The notes beneath the pieces were generated by a model. That model worked only from the letters and a program-made list of their open reading frames with translations, did not search any database and was not told where the DNA came from. From positions 13,228-77,227 of the forward strand of contig DJVZ01000040.1 of assembly GCA_002441395.1 (NCBI GenBank): a DNA stretch of 64,000 bases, given 5' to 3'. Below, in pieces: positions 1-6,811 of the stretch (position 1 is the stretch's first letter; each line of letters opens with the position of its first letter). Source of the DNA: Spirochaetaceae bacterium UBA6243. Its GTDB lineage: Bacteria > Spirochaetota > Spirochaetia > Treponematales > Rectinemataceae. The position numbers were made by a program, and so were the translations under genes.

Positions 1-321
1 TTTCGCGTCCTGGACCGCGGGCAGATTGCGGGTGAGGGTCTGGTAGAAGTGGTGGTGCGTGTTGACGAGGCCAGGCAGAACAACGTGGCGGGAGGCGTCG
101 ATCACCGTAGCGCCCTCGGGAGCCTCGATGGTCGGCGCGATTTTCTCGATGCGGTTACCGTCTACGAGAATGTCGACGTCCCGCAGAAGGTCGAAGCGGC
201 GGCGCGCCGAGCGGACCGCCTTGGCGGTCTGTGTGGCGCCAGCTGCGCCGTCAGCGCCCGTTTCTGTCCCTCTCGTCGCAGCCGGCACCGCGACGGCAAA
301 GCAATCCTTGAGGAGGATCAC
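1..321 (-). CDS. 8-oxoguanine deaminase-like amidohydrolase, N-terminal part
   Basis: The first 107 codons of a metal-dependent amidohydrolase are visible; the rest lies beyond the left edge. After an N-terminal beta-sandwich stretch it carries VNTHHHFYQTLTRN, the metal-binding segment of the COG0402 deaminases and very close to bacterial 8-oxoguanine deaminases, which convert 8-oxoguanine to urate plus ammonia. The start is GTG, overlapping the upstream stop as GTGA, with GGAGGT about eight bases before it, so translation is probably coupled. Its place at the end of a purine-catabolic series supports a purine substrate. Guanine deaminase or another aminohydrolase cannot be excluded without the C-terminal half. 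Confidence 0.8.
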   Translation of the reverse strand, partial: MILLKDCFAVAVPAATRGTETGADGAAGATQTAKAVRSARRRFDLLRDVDILVDGNRIEKIAPTIEAPEGATVIDASRHVVLPGLVNTHHHFYQTLTRNLPAVQDAK

Positions 322-1775
322 CTCAACACCTCCGCGTTGAAGTCCTCGATGAGACCATCGAGGGCGCCGACCTGACCGTGCAGTCCACCCCAGTAGTTCC
401 GGTAATCGTCCCACTGTGCGCGAAGCTCGGAGAGATCCTTGCCGAGCTGTTCGATCCAGGTGAAGTACTTGAGGTTGTGGGCGCGGCGCTTGTCGACGTG
501 CGTCATCTCGAACACATGGTCGACCGAGAGCCCCGCCAACCTGTCGAGGTCGCGGTCCGCCTGCCTCTGGTCGTAGGCGCCACGCTCCGCGGTCAGCTCC
601 GCGAGCCGCGACTGGTACATCGCCATCGAATCGGTGAACATCGTGAAGACGATGTCGTCCTCGCCGAGCTCGTAGTACTTCGCGAACTTGATGGCGGCGA
701 TGAGGTTGCCGACCCCGGAGATGCCGAGCCACTCGAGCTTTTCGACGACGGCCGGGTCCGCGCCCGCATCGATGAGGGCCTTTCGGCCTGCCGGCTCGTT
801 GAAGAGGCGGATGAAGCGCATCGGAAGCTCGTCGTCGACGCCGACCGCCGCGTCCGTGTCGCGGAAGTTGTGAATCCAGGGGATGTGCTTGTCGCCGATG
901 CCCTCGATGCGGTGGCCGCCGAATCCGTTTTCCAGGATGGTCGGGCACTGCAGGGCCTCGCCGACGGCGAGCTTCGCGCCGGGAAATTTTTCCTTGATGT
1001 AGGAGCCCGAACCGAGCGTTCCGGCGGAGCCCGAAGAGAGCACGATGCCGCCCACGTGGGAGTTCGGTCCGCCGACCGCGCGGAAGACTTCTTCCATCGC
1101 CGGCCCCGTGATCGCGTAGTGCCAGAGGTGGTTGGGAAGCTGATCGAACTGGTTGAAGATGACCACGTCGCTGCGGGTTTTCTGGAGTTCGACGCACTTG
1201 TCGAAGATTTCCTTGACGTTGGATTCGCAGCCCGGGGTCGCGATGACCTCCTCGGCCATGGTCTTGAGCCACTCGAAGCGCTCCCGGCTCATCTCTGCGG
1301 GGAGTATGGCGACGCTCGGGCACGAGAGGAGGCGGGAGATGTAGGCGCCACCTCGGCAGTAGTTGCCGGTGCTCGGCCAGACCGCTTTTTTCGTCGTCGG
1401 GTCGAAGCGGCCGGTCACGAGTTCGGGCGCGAGGCAGGCGTAGGCCGCGCCAACCTTGTGCGCTCCCGTCGGAAACCACTTGCCCGCGAGCCCGACGATG
1501 CGCGCCTTTGTGCCGGTGATCGCCCGAGGAATCTCGATATAGTTGACGGAACCGTAGCCGCCGCCGAATTCCTTCGGCTCGTTGTGCCATGTCACGCGGA
1601 AAAGGTTGCGCGGATGCACATCCCAAAGACCAATGTTGGAAAGTTCATTCTTGACCGATGAAGGAATTCTGGAAGGATCGCGCATCTGCGCGAAGGTGGG
1701 GAGGAGGATGCCTTTCTGCTTGCAGCGTTCAATGTTTTTTTTGCGCTGTGCATCGTGAATATTGAGGTCGATCAT
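318..1775 (-). CDS. Fold-type II PLP enzyme, TrpB/cysteine-synthase-like
   Basis: A 485-residue pyridoxal-phosphate enzyme of the tryptophan synthase beta/cysteine synthase superfamily. The likely Schiff-base lysine is Lys107 in FPTGAHKVGAA, and a phosphate-binding loop reads SSGSAGTLG. The start at 1775 is preceded by AAGGAG at good spacing; a longer in-frame start has no such site. It overlaps the next gene by four bases. No trpA or cysteine gene lies nearby, so ordinary tryptophan or cysteine synthesis is unlikely. In other anaerobes this purine locus carries the fold-type II lyase YgeX; this protein could perform an equivalent elimination on the amino acid left from the purine ring. That role is inference; the fold assignment is firm. 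Confidence 0.85.
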   Translation of the reverse strand: MIDLNIHDAQRKKNIERCKQKGILLPTFAQMRDPSRIPSSVKNELSNIGLWDVHPRNLFRVTWHNEPKEFGGGYGSVNYIEIPRAITGTKARIVGLAGKWFPTGAHKVGAAYACLAPELVTGRFDPTTKKAVWPSTGNYCRGGAYISRLLSCPSVAILPAEMSRERFEWLKTMAEEVIATPGCESNVKEIFDKCVELQKTRSDVVIFNQFDQLPNHLWHYAITGPAMEEVFRAVGGPNSHVGGIVLSSGSAGTLGSGSYIKEKFPGAKLAVGEALQCPTILENGFGGHRIEGIGDKHIPWIHNFRDTDAAVGVDDELPMRFIRLFNEPAGRKALIDAGADPAVVEKLEWLGISGVGNLIAAIKFAKYYELGEDDIVFTMFTDSMAMYQSRLAELTAERGAYDQRQADRDLDRLAGLSVDHVFEMTHVDKRRAHNLKYFTWIEQLGKDLSELRAQWDDYRNYWGGLHGQVGALDGLIEDFNAEVLR

Positions 1776-1888
1776 CAAGGACTCCTTGCGGAAGTAATTG
1801 CTGAGAAGGCCCATCGCCGTTGGCATGAGGGCGTATAGAGACAACCAGTATACCATACGTTCCGGAGATTGAGGAGGTGTGGACAAAT

Positions 1889-1920
1889 GTGCTACCCCGC
1901 AGCAATCTGCGGGGTAGCAC
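1889..1920. repeat. Perfect 14-bp hairpin in the PLP-enzyme leader
   Basis: GTGCTACCCCGCAG and its exact reverse complement are separated by a four-base loop. It lies about 115 bases upstream of the PLP enzyme start, between it and vapC. Neither strand has a clear T-run after the stem, so it is not a standard intrinsic terminator. It could be an RNA processing site, an operator or a mobile-element remnant. Apart from this and the dyad at 1976-2000, nothing else is seen in the gap 1776-2046. Confidence 0.7.
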
Positions 1921-1975
1921 AATAAACTTGGTCGTCAACGTAAGAATATAATCTACCGTCCTCTCCTGGGGGTTC

Positions 1976-2000
1976 TTTTTGCCTTCGGTAACGGCAAAAA
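1976..2000. repeat. Dyad TTTTTGCC-N9-GGCAAAAA
   Basis: An eight-base inverted repeat with a nine-base centre. The T-tract is on the 5' side and the A-tract on the 3' side, the reverse of an intrinsic terminator, so a protein-binding site is the simpler reading. It lies just downstream of vapC. Confidence 0.35.
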
Positions 2001-2046
2001 TTCTTCACACTGTCGGCATTTGCCATCGGTAGCGGGTCTTAGCTGC

Positions 2047-2421
2047 CTATGCTTTCTCAAAACAGTGTACTGATTTTAGATCTTTAAAATGCTTGTCTTG
2101 CGTCCACAGCATTGCGTCATACTTTTGATTGATGGCGTATATGATGCTATCAGCCATAGGCAGTTTGTTTTCTTTCCCTGTTTTTGCTGCATAGATTGCC
2201 ACATCGGTATCAAGATTGATGACATTGCCTTGTTTCATATGCGCGATTGCGAAGAGTGCTTTATCTTCATCCAGTTCAAGGAGTAATTTTTTGAATACTT
2301 CATAGATTGTTATTGAAGGTACGAGAAGATTTTCTGTGTCTTCGATGATGGGCGCGACTTCATCACCAACCCGAGAGCCTGCGAAGAATTCCAGCCAGCA
2401 TGAAGAGTCGACAATATTCAT
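2047..2421 (-). CDS. vapC: VapC-family PIN-domain toxin
   Basis: A 124-residue PIN-domain ribonuclease. The acidic site is present: Asp in IVDSSCWLE near the N-terminus, Glu in TIYEVFK, Asp in LPMADSIIYA and Asp in WTQDKHF. Proteins of this family cleave tRNA or other RNA and are held inactive by the cognate antitoxin. The start overlaps the antitoxin stop by four bases, the usual vapBC arrangement. The pair sits inside the purine-catabolic gene series next to a transposase scrap, which suggests it arrived by transfer. The RNA target cannot be read from sequence. Confidence 0.92.
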   Translation of the reverse strand: MNIVDSSCWLEFFAGSRVGDEVAPIIEDTENLLVPSITIYEVFKKLLLELDEDKALFAIAHMKQGNVINLDTDVAIYAAKTGKENKLPMADSIIYAINQKYDAMLWTQDKHFKDLKSVHCFEKA

Positions 2422-2624
2422 ACTCTGTCCTCTTCACGCTCGATTTTAGTATTGATTCCTTGAAAAGCACCCTTTAATGTTTTCATAGGATGGATGGGGA
2501 CAAGTTCAATTCGTGAGCCATAGGTGAGCACTTCAAGTTTTGCGCCGACATGAAGACCAATAGTATTACGTATTTCTTTAGGAATAACGACTTGATATTT
2601 GCTAGAGACAGTGACTGTTTTCAT
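2418..2624 (-). CDS. vapB: VapB-type AbrB/SpoVT antitoxin
   Basis: A 68-residue protein whose first 45 residues form a swapped-hairpin AbrB DNA-binding domain (TVSSKYQVVIPKEIRNTIGL). The C-terminal tail presumably binds VapC. It is the first gene of the pair, directly downstream of a strong promoter. ATCGATA occurs in the start region near 2621-2628 and again near 2653-2660, a possible autorepression operator; that is inference. Confidence 0.92.
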   Translation of the reverse strand: MKTVTVSSKYQVVIPKEIRNTIGLHVGAKLEVLTYGSRIELVPIHPMKTLKGAFQGINTKIEREEDRV

Positions 2625-2642
2625 CGATAACCCCTATGTCTT

Positions 2643-2671
2643 ACTATACTACTATCGATAAAATTTGTCAA
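2643..2671 (-). promoter_or_regulatory. Promoter of vapBC
   Basis: Read on the minus strand: consensus -35 TTGACA (2666-2671), 17-base spacer, -10 TATAGT (2643-2648), 18 bases before the vapB start. One ATCGATA copy lies in the spacer, which fits autoregulation. Confidence 0.8.
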
Positions 2672-2696
2672 ATCTCCAACGCTTAGGACACCGAAA

Positions 2697-2804
2697 ATGC
2701 CCATGCCGGTGGTTCGTGGCACTGCGAAGATTGAGTGGCTCTTCACGATGTGCATCGCCGTCTTCGATCCTGTGCGGATGCGGAACATGGAGGCGGTACG
2801 ATGA
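2697..2804 (+). pseudogene. Transposase C-terminal fragment
   Basis: A 35-codon open stretch ending in TGA reads RGTAKIEWLFTMCIAVF followed by DPVRMRNMEAVR. This resembles the C-terminus of IS5/IS1182-like transposases, where a segment like KVxWLFTxxAxAYNLVRMRNL is common. No N-terminal part, catalytic DDE residues or terminal repeats are visible, so this is a decayed remnant. The open frame past the stop to about 2933 may be more of the same element. I see nothing else in 2805-3025. Assignment rests on motif resemblance only. Confidence 0.5.
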
Positions 2805-3025
2805 GCCCCAAAGCGTAGTGGGGAGAAGTACAGGGCGCTGCACGCCTCTGGAATATCCCGCTTCTTGGTGGTTCCAGGAACACTCTTCAGCTATCGGGCA
2901 AAGAAGCCGCTTATTCCCCTGAATCTCTGATTATGCGATTATCCTTTGCCGAATTTTCGACACCCTGTTAGGTCTTTTGTTTCTTTTCAGTTTATCCCTG
3001 CAGCTACCGCAGGAAATAATCAAGT

Positions 3026-4228
3026 TCAAATCGTGAGCCCTACAGCCTTCGCCGCCGATTTGATGTCCTTGAGTCCGCTTCCCGTCAGCATGACGACAAC
3101 GCGGGTCTCTGGGGCGAGCTGCTCCTTCACTTTCAGAAAGCCCGCGAACGCGCAGGCGCTCGAGGGCTCCGCGAAGAGACCGGAACTGCGCGAGAGGCGG
3201 CGCTGCGCGGCGAGAATCTCCCCGTCGCTCACGACGACGGCTCGGCCCGAGTGCCGGCGAAGCCTGTCGAGCGCGAAGTAGCCATTGCGCGGGATGTCGA
3301 CCGAGATCGAGTCGGCGATGGTCGATGAGGGGCGCGGCTCGAAAATTCCGGTTTCGAGGGCGCGGGCTATGGCGCACGAGCCCTCCGCCTGGGCGGCCCA
3401 GACTGTGGGCATCCGTTCAATCCATCCGAGCTTCACGAGGTCTTCGAATCCCCGTATGACCCCGGCGATTATAACGCCGTCTCCTGTGGGAACGAAGACA
3501 TGGTCCGGAGCGAGATAAGCTGGCGCCGCGGACATAGCGCGCACGTCTGCGCCCGCTGCCTTTTTCGCTGTGGCCAGATCGCGCGCGATCTCGAAGCTCG
3601 CGGTCTTCTTCCCTTCAATGGTGAGCGGATTGTAGGCCGTGTTGCGGGAGAGCATGCCCGTCGCTCTGGAGTAGGCGAGCGACTGGTCGAAGGCGAGGTC
3701 ATAGGTCCCGTCGACCTCGACGAGTTCCGCGCCGTACTGCAGAATCTGCACGCGCTTCGCGATCGGCGCCGATTTCGGCACGTAGACCCTGATTTTGATG
3801 TCCGCGGCGGCGCCGACGCATGCCATGCTCGAGGCGGCGTTGCCCGTCGAGGCGAGCACGATTTCCCGTATCCCGAACTTGCGGGCAAAGGCGGCGACGA
3901 GCCAGCTCGCCCTGTCCTTGTAGGAACCCGAGGGATTGCAGGTGTCGTCTTTCAGCCAGAGGTTTGGCATCCCGAGCTCGGAGCGCAGCCTTTCGGGCGC
4001 CCAGAGGGGAGTCTGTCCCACGGGAATTGGCGGAAAAAAGCGGTCCTCGACGGGAAGAGGGACAGAGCCCCGTGCGGGAGCTTCTCCTTCCCAGGCGCAC
4101 TCGAGCACGCCTCGGAGGGGCTCATCGGGGCGCTGTTTTTTCGCGCACTCGTCGCAGAGATAGCGCCCGGGCTCGATCGGATAGGTTTTTCCGCAGGTGG
4201 GGCAGCGGTACATCCAGCGCGTTTCCAT
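3026..4228 (-). CDS. Threonine-synthase-like PLP enzyme
   Basis: A 400-residue fold-type II enzyme of the threonine synthase family. An N-terminal zinc-ribbon-like segment (CPTCGKTYP then CDEC) precedes the catalytic domain. The PLP lysine is in NPSGSYKDRAS, the substrate loop in ASTGNAASS, and a PTGDG phosphate loop follows a short Ala-rich insertion. It lies ten bases after ygeY in a catabolic series and is not next to hom or thrB. A beta-elimination or replacement on a purine-derived amino acid is therefore plausible, but biosynthetic threonine synthase remains an alternative. It is the last gene before the vapBC interruption. Confidence 0.85.
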   Translation of the reverse strand: METRWMYRCPTCGKTYPIEPGRYLCDECAKKQRPDEPLRGVLECAWEGEAPARGSVPLPVEDRFFPPIPVGQTPLWAPERLRSELGMPNLWLKDDTCNPSGSYKDRASWLVAAFARKFGIREIVLASTGNAASSMACVGAAADIKIRVYVPKSAPIAKRVQILQYGAELVEVDGTYDLAFDQSLAYSRATGMLSRNTAYNPLTIEGKKTASFEIARDLATAKKAAGADVRAMSAAPAYLAPDHVFVPTGDGVIIAGVIRGFEDLVKLGWIERMPTVWAAQAEGSCAIARALETGIFEPRPSSTIADSISVDIPRNGYFALDRLRRHSGRAVVVSDGEILAAQRRLSRSSGLFAEPSSACAFAGFLKVKEQLAPETRVVVMLTGSGLKDIKSAAKAVGLTI

Positions 4229-4237
4229 GCCAGGGCC

Positions 4238-5449
4238 TCATTTCGCCTTTGCGCCGAGAACGTAGGGCAGGGCCGCATAGAACGCCGAGGCGATCTCGAG
4301 ATCGTCGATCCGCGTGATTTCGTTTGGGGCGTGTGCCTGCGCCTCGTCGCCCGGCCCGAACCCGATCACGGGAATCTTGTGGCGGCCGCAGATCGCGACC
4401 CCGTTCGTGGAGAATGTCCATTTGTCCACGACAGGCGGTTTTGTAAAAAGCTCGGAGTACGCATCCACGCCCGATCGTACGAGGACATGGTCCGCGGGGA
4501 TCTTCCACGTGGGGAAGTAGAGCTCCTGGTGGTACTCGGTGCCCGTCCACGCGGAGCGCCTGTATTCAGGCATGAAGACCGTGAAATTGTTCACCCCGGC
4601 CTCTTTGAGGGCGTCCTTGACCTGTGCGATGGCGAGCTCGTCGGTTTCGCCCCAGGTGAGGCGTCGGTCGCAGTAGAGCATCGCCTGGTCGGGCACGGCG
4701 CACTGGCTCGGGCCGTGGACATTGATCTGGCTCACGGTGATGGTGCCCTTGCCGAGGAAGTTGTCGTCATCGGGATGGAGACGTTCGTTGAGCTTCTCGA
4801 TGGCGAGGGCCGCGCGCGCGGCCTTGTACGCCGCGCTGTCGCCCCGCTCGGGCGCGGAGCCGTGGCAGGAGACGCCCTTGATGTCGATCTGAATCTCCAT
4901 GCGCCCGCGATGGCCGCGGTACAGCCTGCAGGAGGTGGGCTCAGTGGAGACGGCGAAGTCGGGCACGAACTTCTCTTCCTCAATGAGATACTTCCAGCAC
5001 ATGCCGTCGCAGTCTTCCTCGATGGTGGTGAAAGAGAACCAGACCTCGAAGTCACCCTTGTAGGCGAGGTCCTTGAGGATGCGGGCGGCGGTAATCATGG
5101 AGGCGGCGCCGCCAAGCTGGTCGGACGCGCCGCGGCCGTGGACGAGGCCGTCTTGTATGAGTCCCGAGAAGGGTGGGGTTTTCCACTGGGACTCGTCGCC
5201 GACACCGACGGTGTCGATGTGCGCGTCGAACACGATCTTCCTGGAGCCAGAGCCGACGCGCCCGAGGAGCGAGCCGAGGCCGTCGATCCAGAGGTCTTCC
5301 ATACCCGCCTCTTCACAGAGCTGTTTGAGCAAGACGATGCGGTCTTTTTCGGTCGTGGAGAACGCGGGCACCTGAATGATCTTGCTCAGGTTCTGCGCGC
5401 TGTAGTCGCGATACTCGCGAGCCTTCCCGAGAATTTTCTTGCTGTTCAT
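4238..5449 (-). CDS. ygeY: YgeY-type M20 family hydrolase
   Basis: A 403-residue M20 zinc amidohydrolase. Metal-site signatures are DAHIDTVGVGD, GRGASDQLGG and EEDCDGMCW. It closely resembles YgeY, the ArgE/DapE-like hydrolase found in selenium-linked and purine-catabolic clusters. In gut anaerobes that degrade urate the orthologue is part of the required gene set; by family it would hydrolyse an amide or carbamoyl bond of a ring-opened intermediate. It starts three bases after the ssnA stop, which indicates one transcript. The exact substrate is not determined here. Confidence 0.92.
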   Translation of the reverse strand: MNSKKILGKAREYRDYSAQNLSKIIQVPAFSTTEKDRIVLLKQLCEEAGMEDLWIDGLGSLLGRVGSGSRKIVFDAHIDTVGVGDESQWKTPPFSGLIQDGLVHGRGASDQLGGAASMITAARILKDLAYKGDFEVWFSFTTIEEDCDGMCWKYLIEEEKFVPDFAVSTEPTSCRLYRGHRGRMEIQIDIKGVSCHGSAPERGDSAAYKAARAALAIEKLNERLHPDDDNFLGKGTITVSQINVHGPSQCAVPDQAMLYCDRRLTWGETDELAIAQVKDALKEAGVNNFTVFMPEYRRSAWTGTEYHQELYFPTWKIPADHVLVRSGVDAYSELFTKPPVVDKWTFSTNGVAICGRHKIPVIGFGPGDEAQAHAPNEITRIDDLEIASAFYAALPYVLGAKAK

Positions 5450-5452
5450 CTT

Positions 5453-6811
5453 TTACCTCTCTTCCATCCGTTTCCAAAGTCTCGAGGCCTGTTCGCGCGC
5501 CTCGGTCTGAATGCCCGAGTCGTCATAGAGCGGCCGGCGGTCCAGGATCCTCAGGGCGCCGGCCACCATGACGGTGCGGACCGAGCGGCTGGACATGCCG
5601 AAGGCGAAGTGGCCGGCTATGTTATCTCCGGTAAGCGGAGTGGGGGGATCATAGTCCCAGAGCACGAGGTCGGCGGGTGCCCCCACTTTCACCGTCCCGA
5701 AACCGGGGTAGCCGGGCGCATAGTCTCGGTCGAAATATCGCCCGATCAGCGCGTTGCCCCGGTACAGCACTTTGAGAAAGTCGCCCGGCCACCAGGGCCC
5801 CTGGCTCTCCCGGTGACGGAAGGCCGCGAATTTGAACTCCTCGAGCATGTCGGCTCCCATCCCGTCCGTGCCGAGCACGACATTCGCGAAAGTAGGCAAC
5901 AAGTTGTTGTAGCCCACCGCGTTGTTCATGTTCGAGCGGGCGTTGTGGGCGAGAAAAGCCCCGCGCGCGTTCATGAGTTCGACCTCCGAGGGACTGAGCC
6001 AGAGGCCGTGGCCTATGATGCTGTGATCGTTCAGGGCGCCGGCGGCCTCGATGCGTTCGACAGGGTCTTTGCCGAAGCGATGACGGGCGTCGACAGCGTC
6101 GAACTTGTCCTCGGCGAGATGTATGTGGAGGCCCCGCCCTGTCGTATGTACGGCCTCGGCGAGCGCACCGAGCGTCTCATCGCTGACGGTGAAGCTCGCG
6201 TGGGCCCCGATCGCGGCCTCGGTCAGGGGTTTTTCGCCAGAAGCCCGAAGCTCGTCGATCTCCTTCGCAAAACGAACATTCTCCGCCACTCCGGCGCGGG
6301 CGCCGTCCATGCCGTTGCGGTCGGTGGTCTCGTAGCAGAGGATGCCGCGGACGCCCACCGCCTCGTACGCGTCGCGGATGACCGAGAGGCTGCCATCGAT
6401 GCACTCGGGGCCAGCGTGATGGTCGACGAGGCTCGTCACTCCCGCCTTGAGCGCGTCCGAGCAGCCCGCGAGGGCGCTCGCGCGCAGAATGGCCGGGTCG
6501 ATAGCCCGGTCGAGCCGCCACCAGAGGTGGTTCAGCATCTGCGCGAAGTCCTTCGATGGCGCGATGTCGACCAGCATGCCCCGCGCGAGCGCTGAGTAGA
6601 GGTGGGTGTGCCCGCAGACAAGGCCGGCGGAGAGGTAGCCTCCTTCGCCCGCGACTTTGGCCTTGGGATACTGTGTTTGCAGCTTCTGGCCTATCGCGGC
6701 GACAGTGCCTCCTCTGTCCCCCTCTTCGTGTTCAAAGACAGCGACATCGGTCGGCTCCGAGACTGCAGGCGGCTCGAGCTCCATTATTTTCACATTGCGG
6801 AAAAGTATCAT
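5453..6811 (-). CDS. ssnA: SsnA-type aminohydrolase
   Basis: A 452-residue amidohydrolase of the COG0402 group. CGHTHLYSALARGM carries the first metal histidines, HIHLAEDKFD the next, and GTDGMGADM the late metal aspartate. SsnA proteins accompany YgfK and YgeY in purine-catabolic clusters and are assigned to a hydrolytic step on a purine-derived ring. The start overlaps the ygfK stop by four bases. It is distinct from the second COG0402 enzyme at the left edge, so the locus has two such deaminase-type enzymes. Confidence 0.92.
   Translation of the reverse strand: MILFRNVKIMELEPPAVSEPTDVAVFEHEEGDRGGTVAAIGQKLQTQYPKAKVAGEGGYLSAGLVCGHTHLYSALARGMLVDIAPSKDFAQMLNHLWWRLDRAIDPAILRASALAGCSDALKAGVTSLVDHHAGPECIDGSLSVIRDAYEAVGVRGILCYETTDRNGMDGARAGVAENVRFAKEIDELRASGEKPLTEAAIGAHASFTVSDETLGALAEAVHTTGRGLHIHLAEDKFDAVDARHRFGKDPVERIEAAGALNDHSIIGHGLWLSPSEVELMNARGAFLAHNARSNMNNAVGYNNLLPTFANVVLGTDGMGADMLEEFKFAAFRHRESQGPWWPGDFLKVLYRGNALIGRYFDRDYAPGYPGFGTVKVGAPADLVLWDYDPPTPLTGDNIAGHFAFGMSSRSVRTVMVAGALRILDRRPLYDDSGIQTEAREQASRLWKRMEER

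Noticed and set aside
378..1661. A 427-codon plus-strand frame opposite the TrpB-like gene
   Set aside because: Antisense shadow; composition is that of reversed high-GC coding sequence.
1976..2000. Intrinsic terminator after vapC
   Set aside because: T- and A-tracts are on the wrong sides of the stem on both strands.
3500..6595. A 1031-codon plus-strand open frame opposite thrC-like, ygeY and ssnA
   Set aside because: It is Arg/Gly/Ala/Val-rich, matches no family and lies opposite three well-supported genes; high-GC codon bias leaves the reverse frame open.
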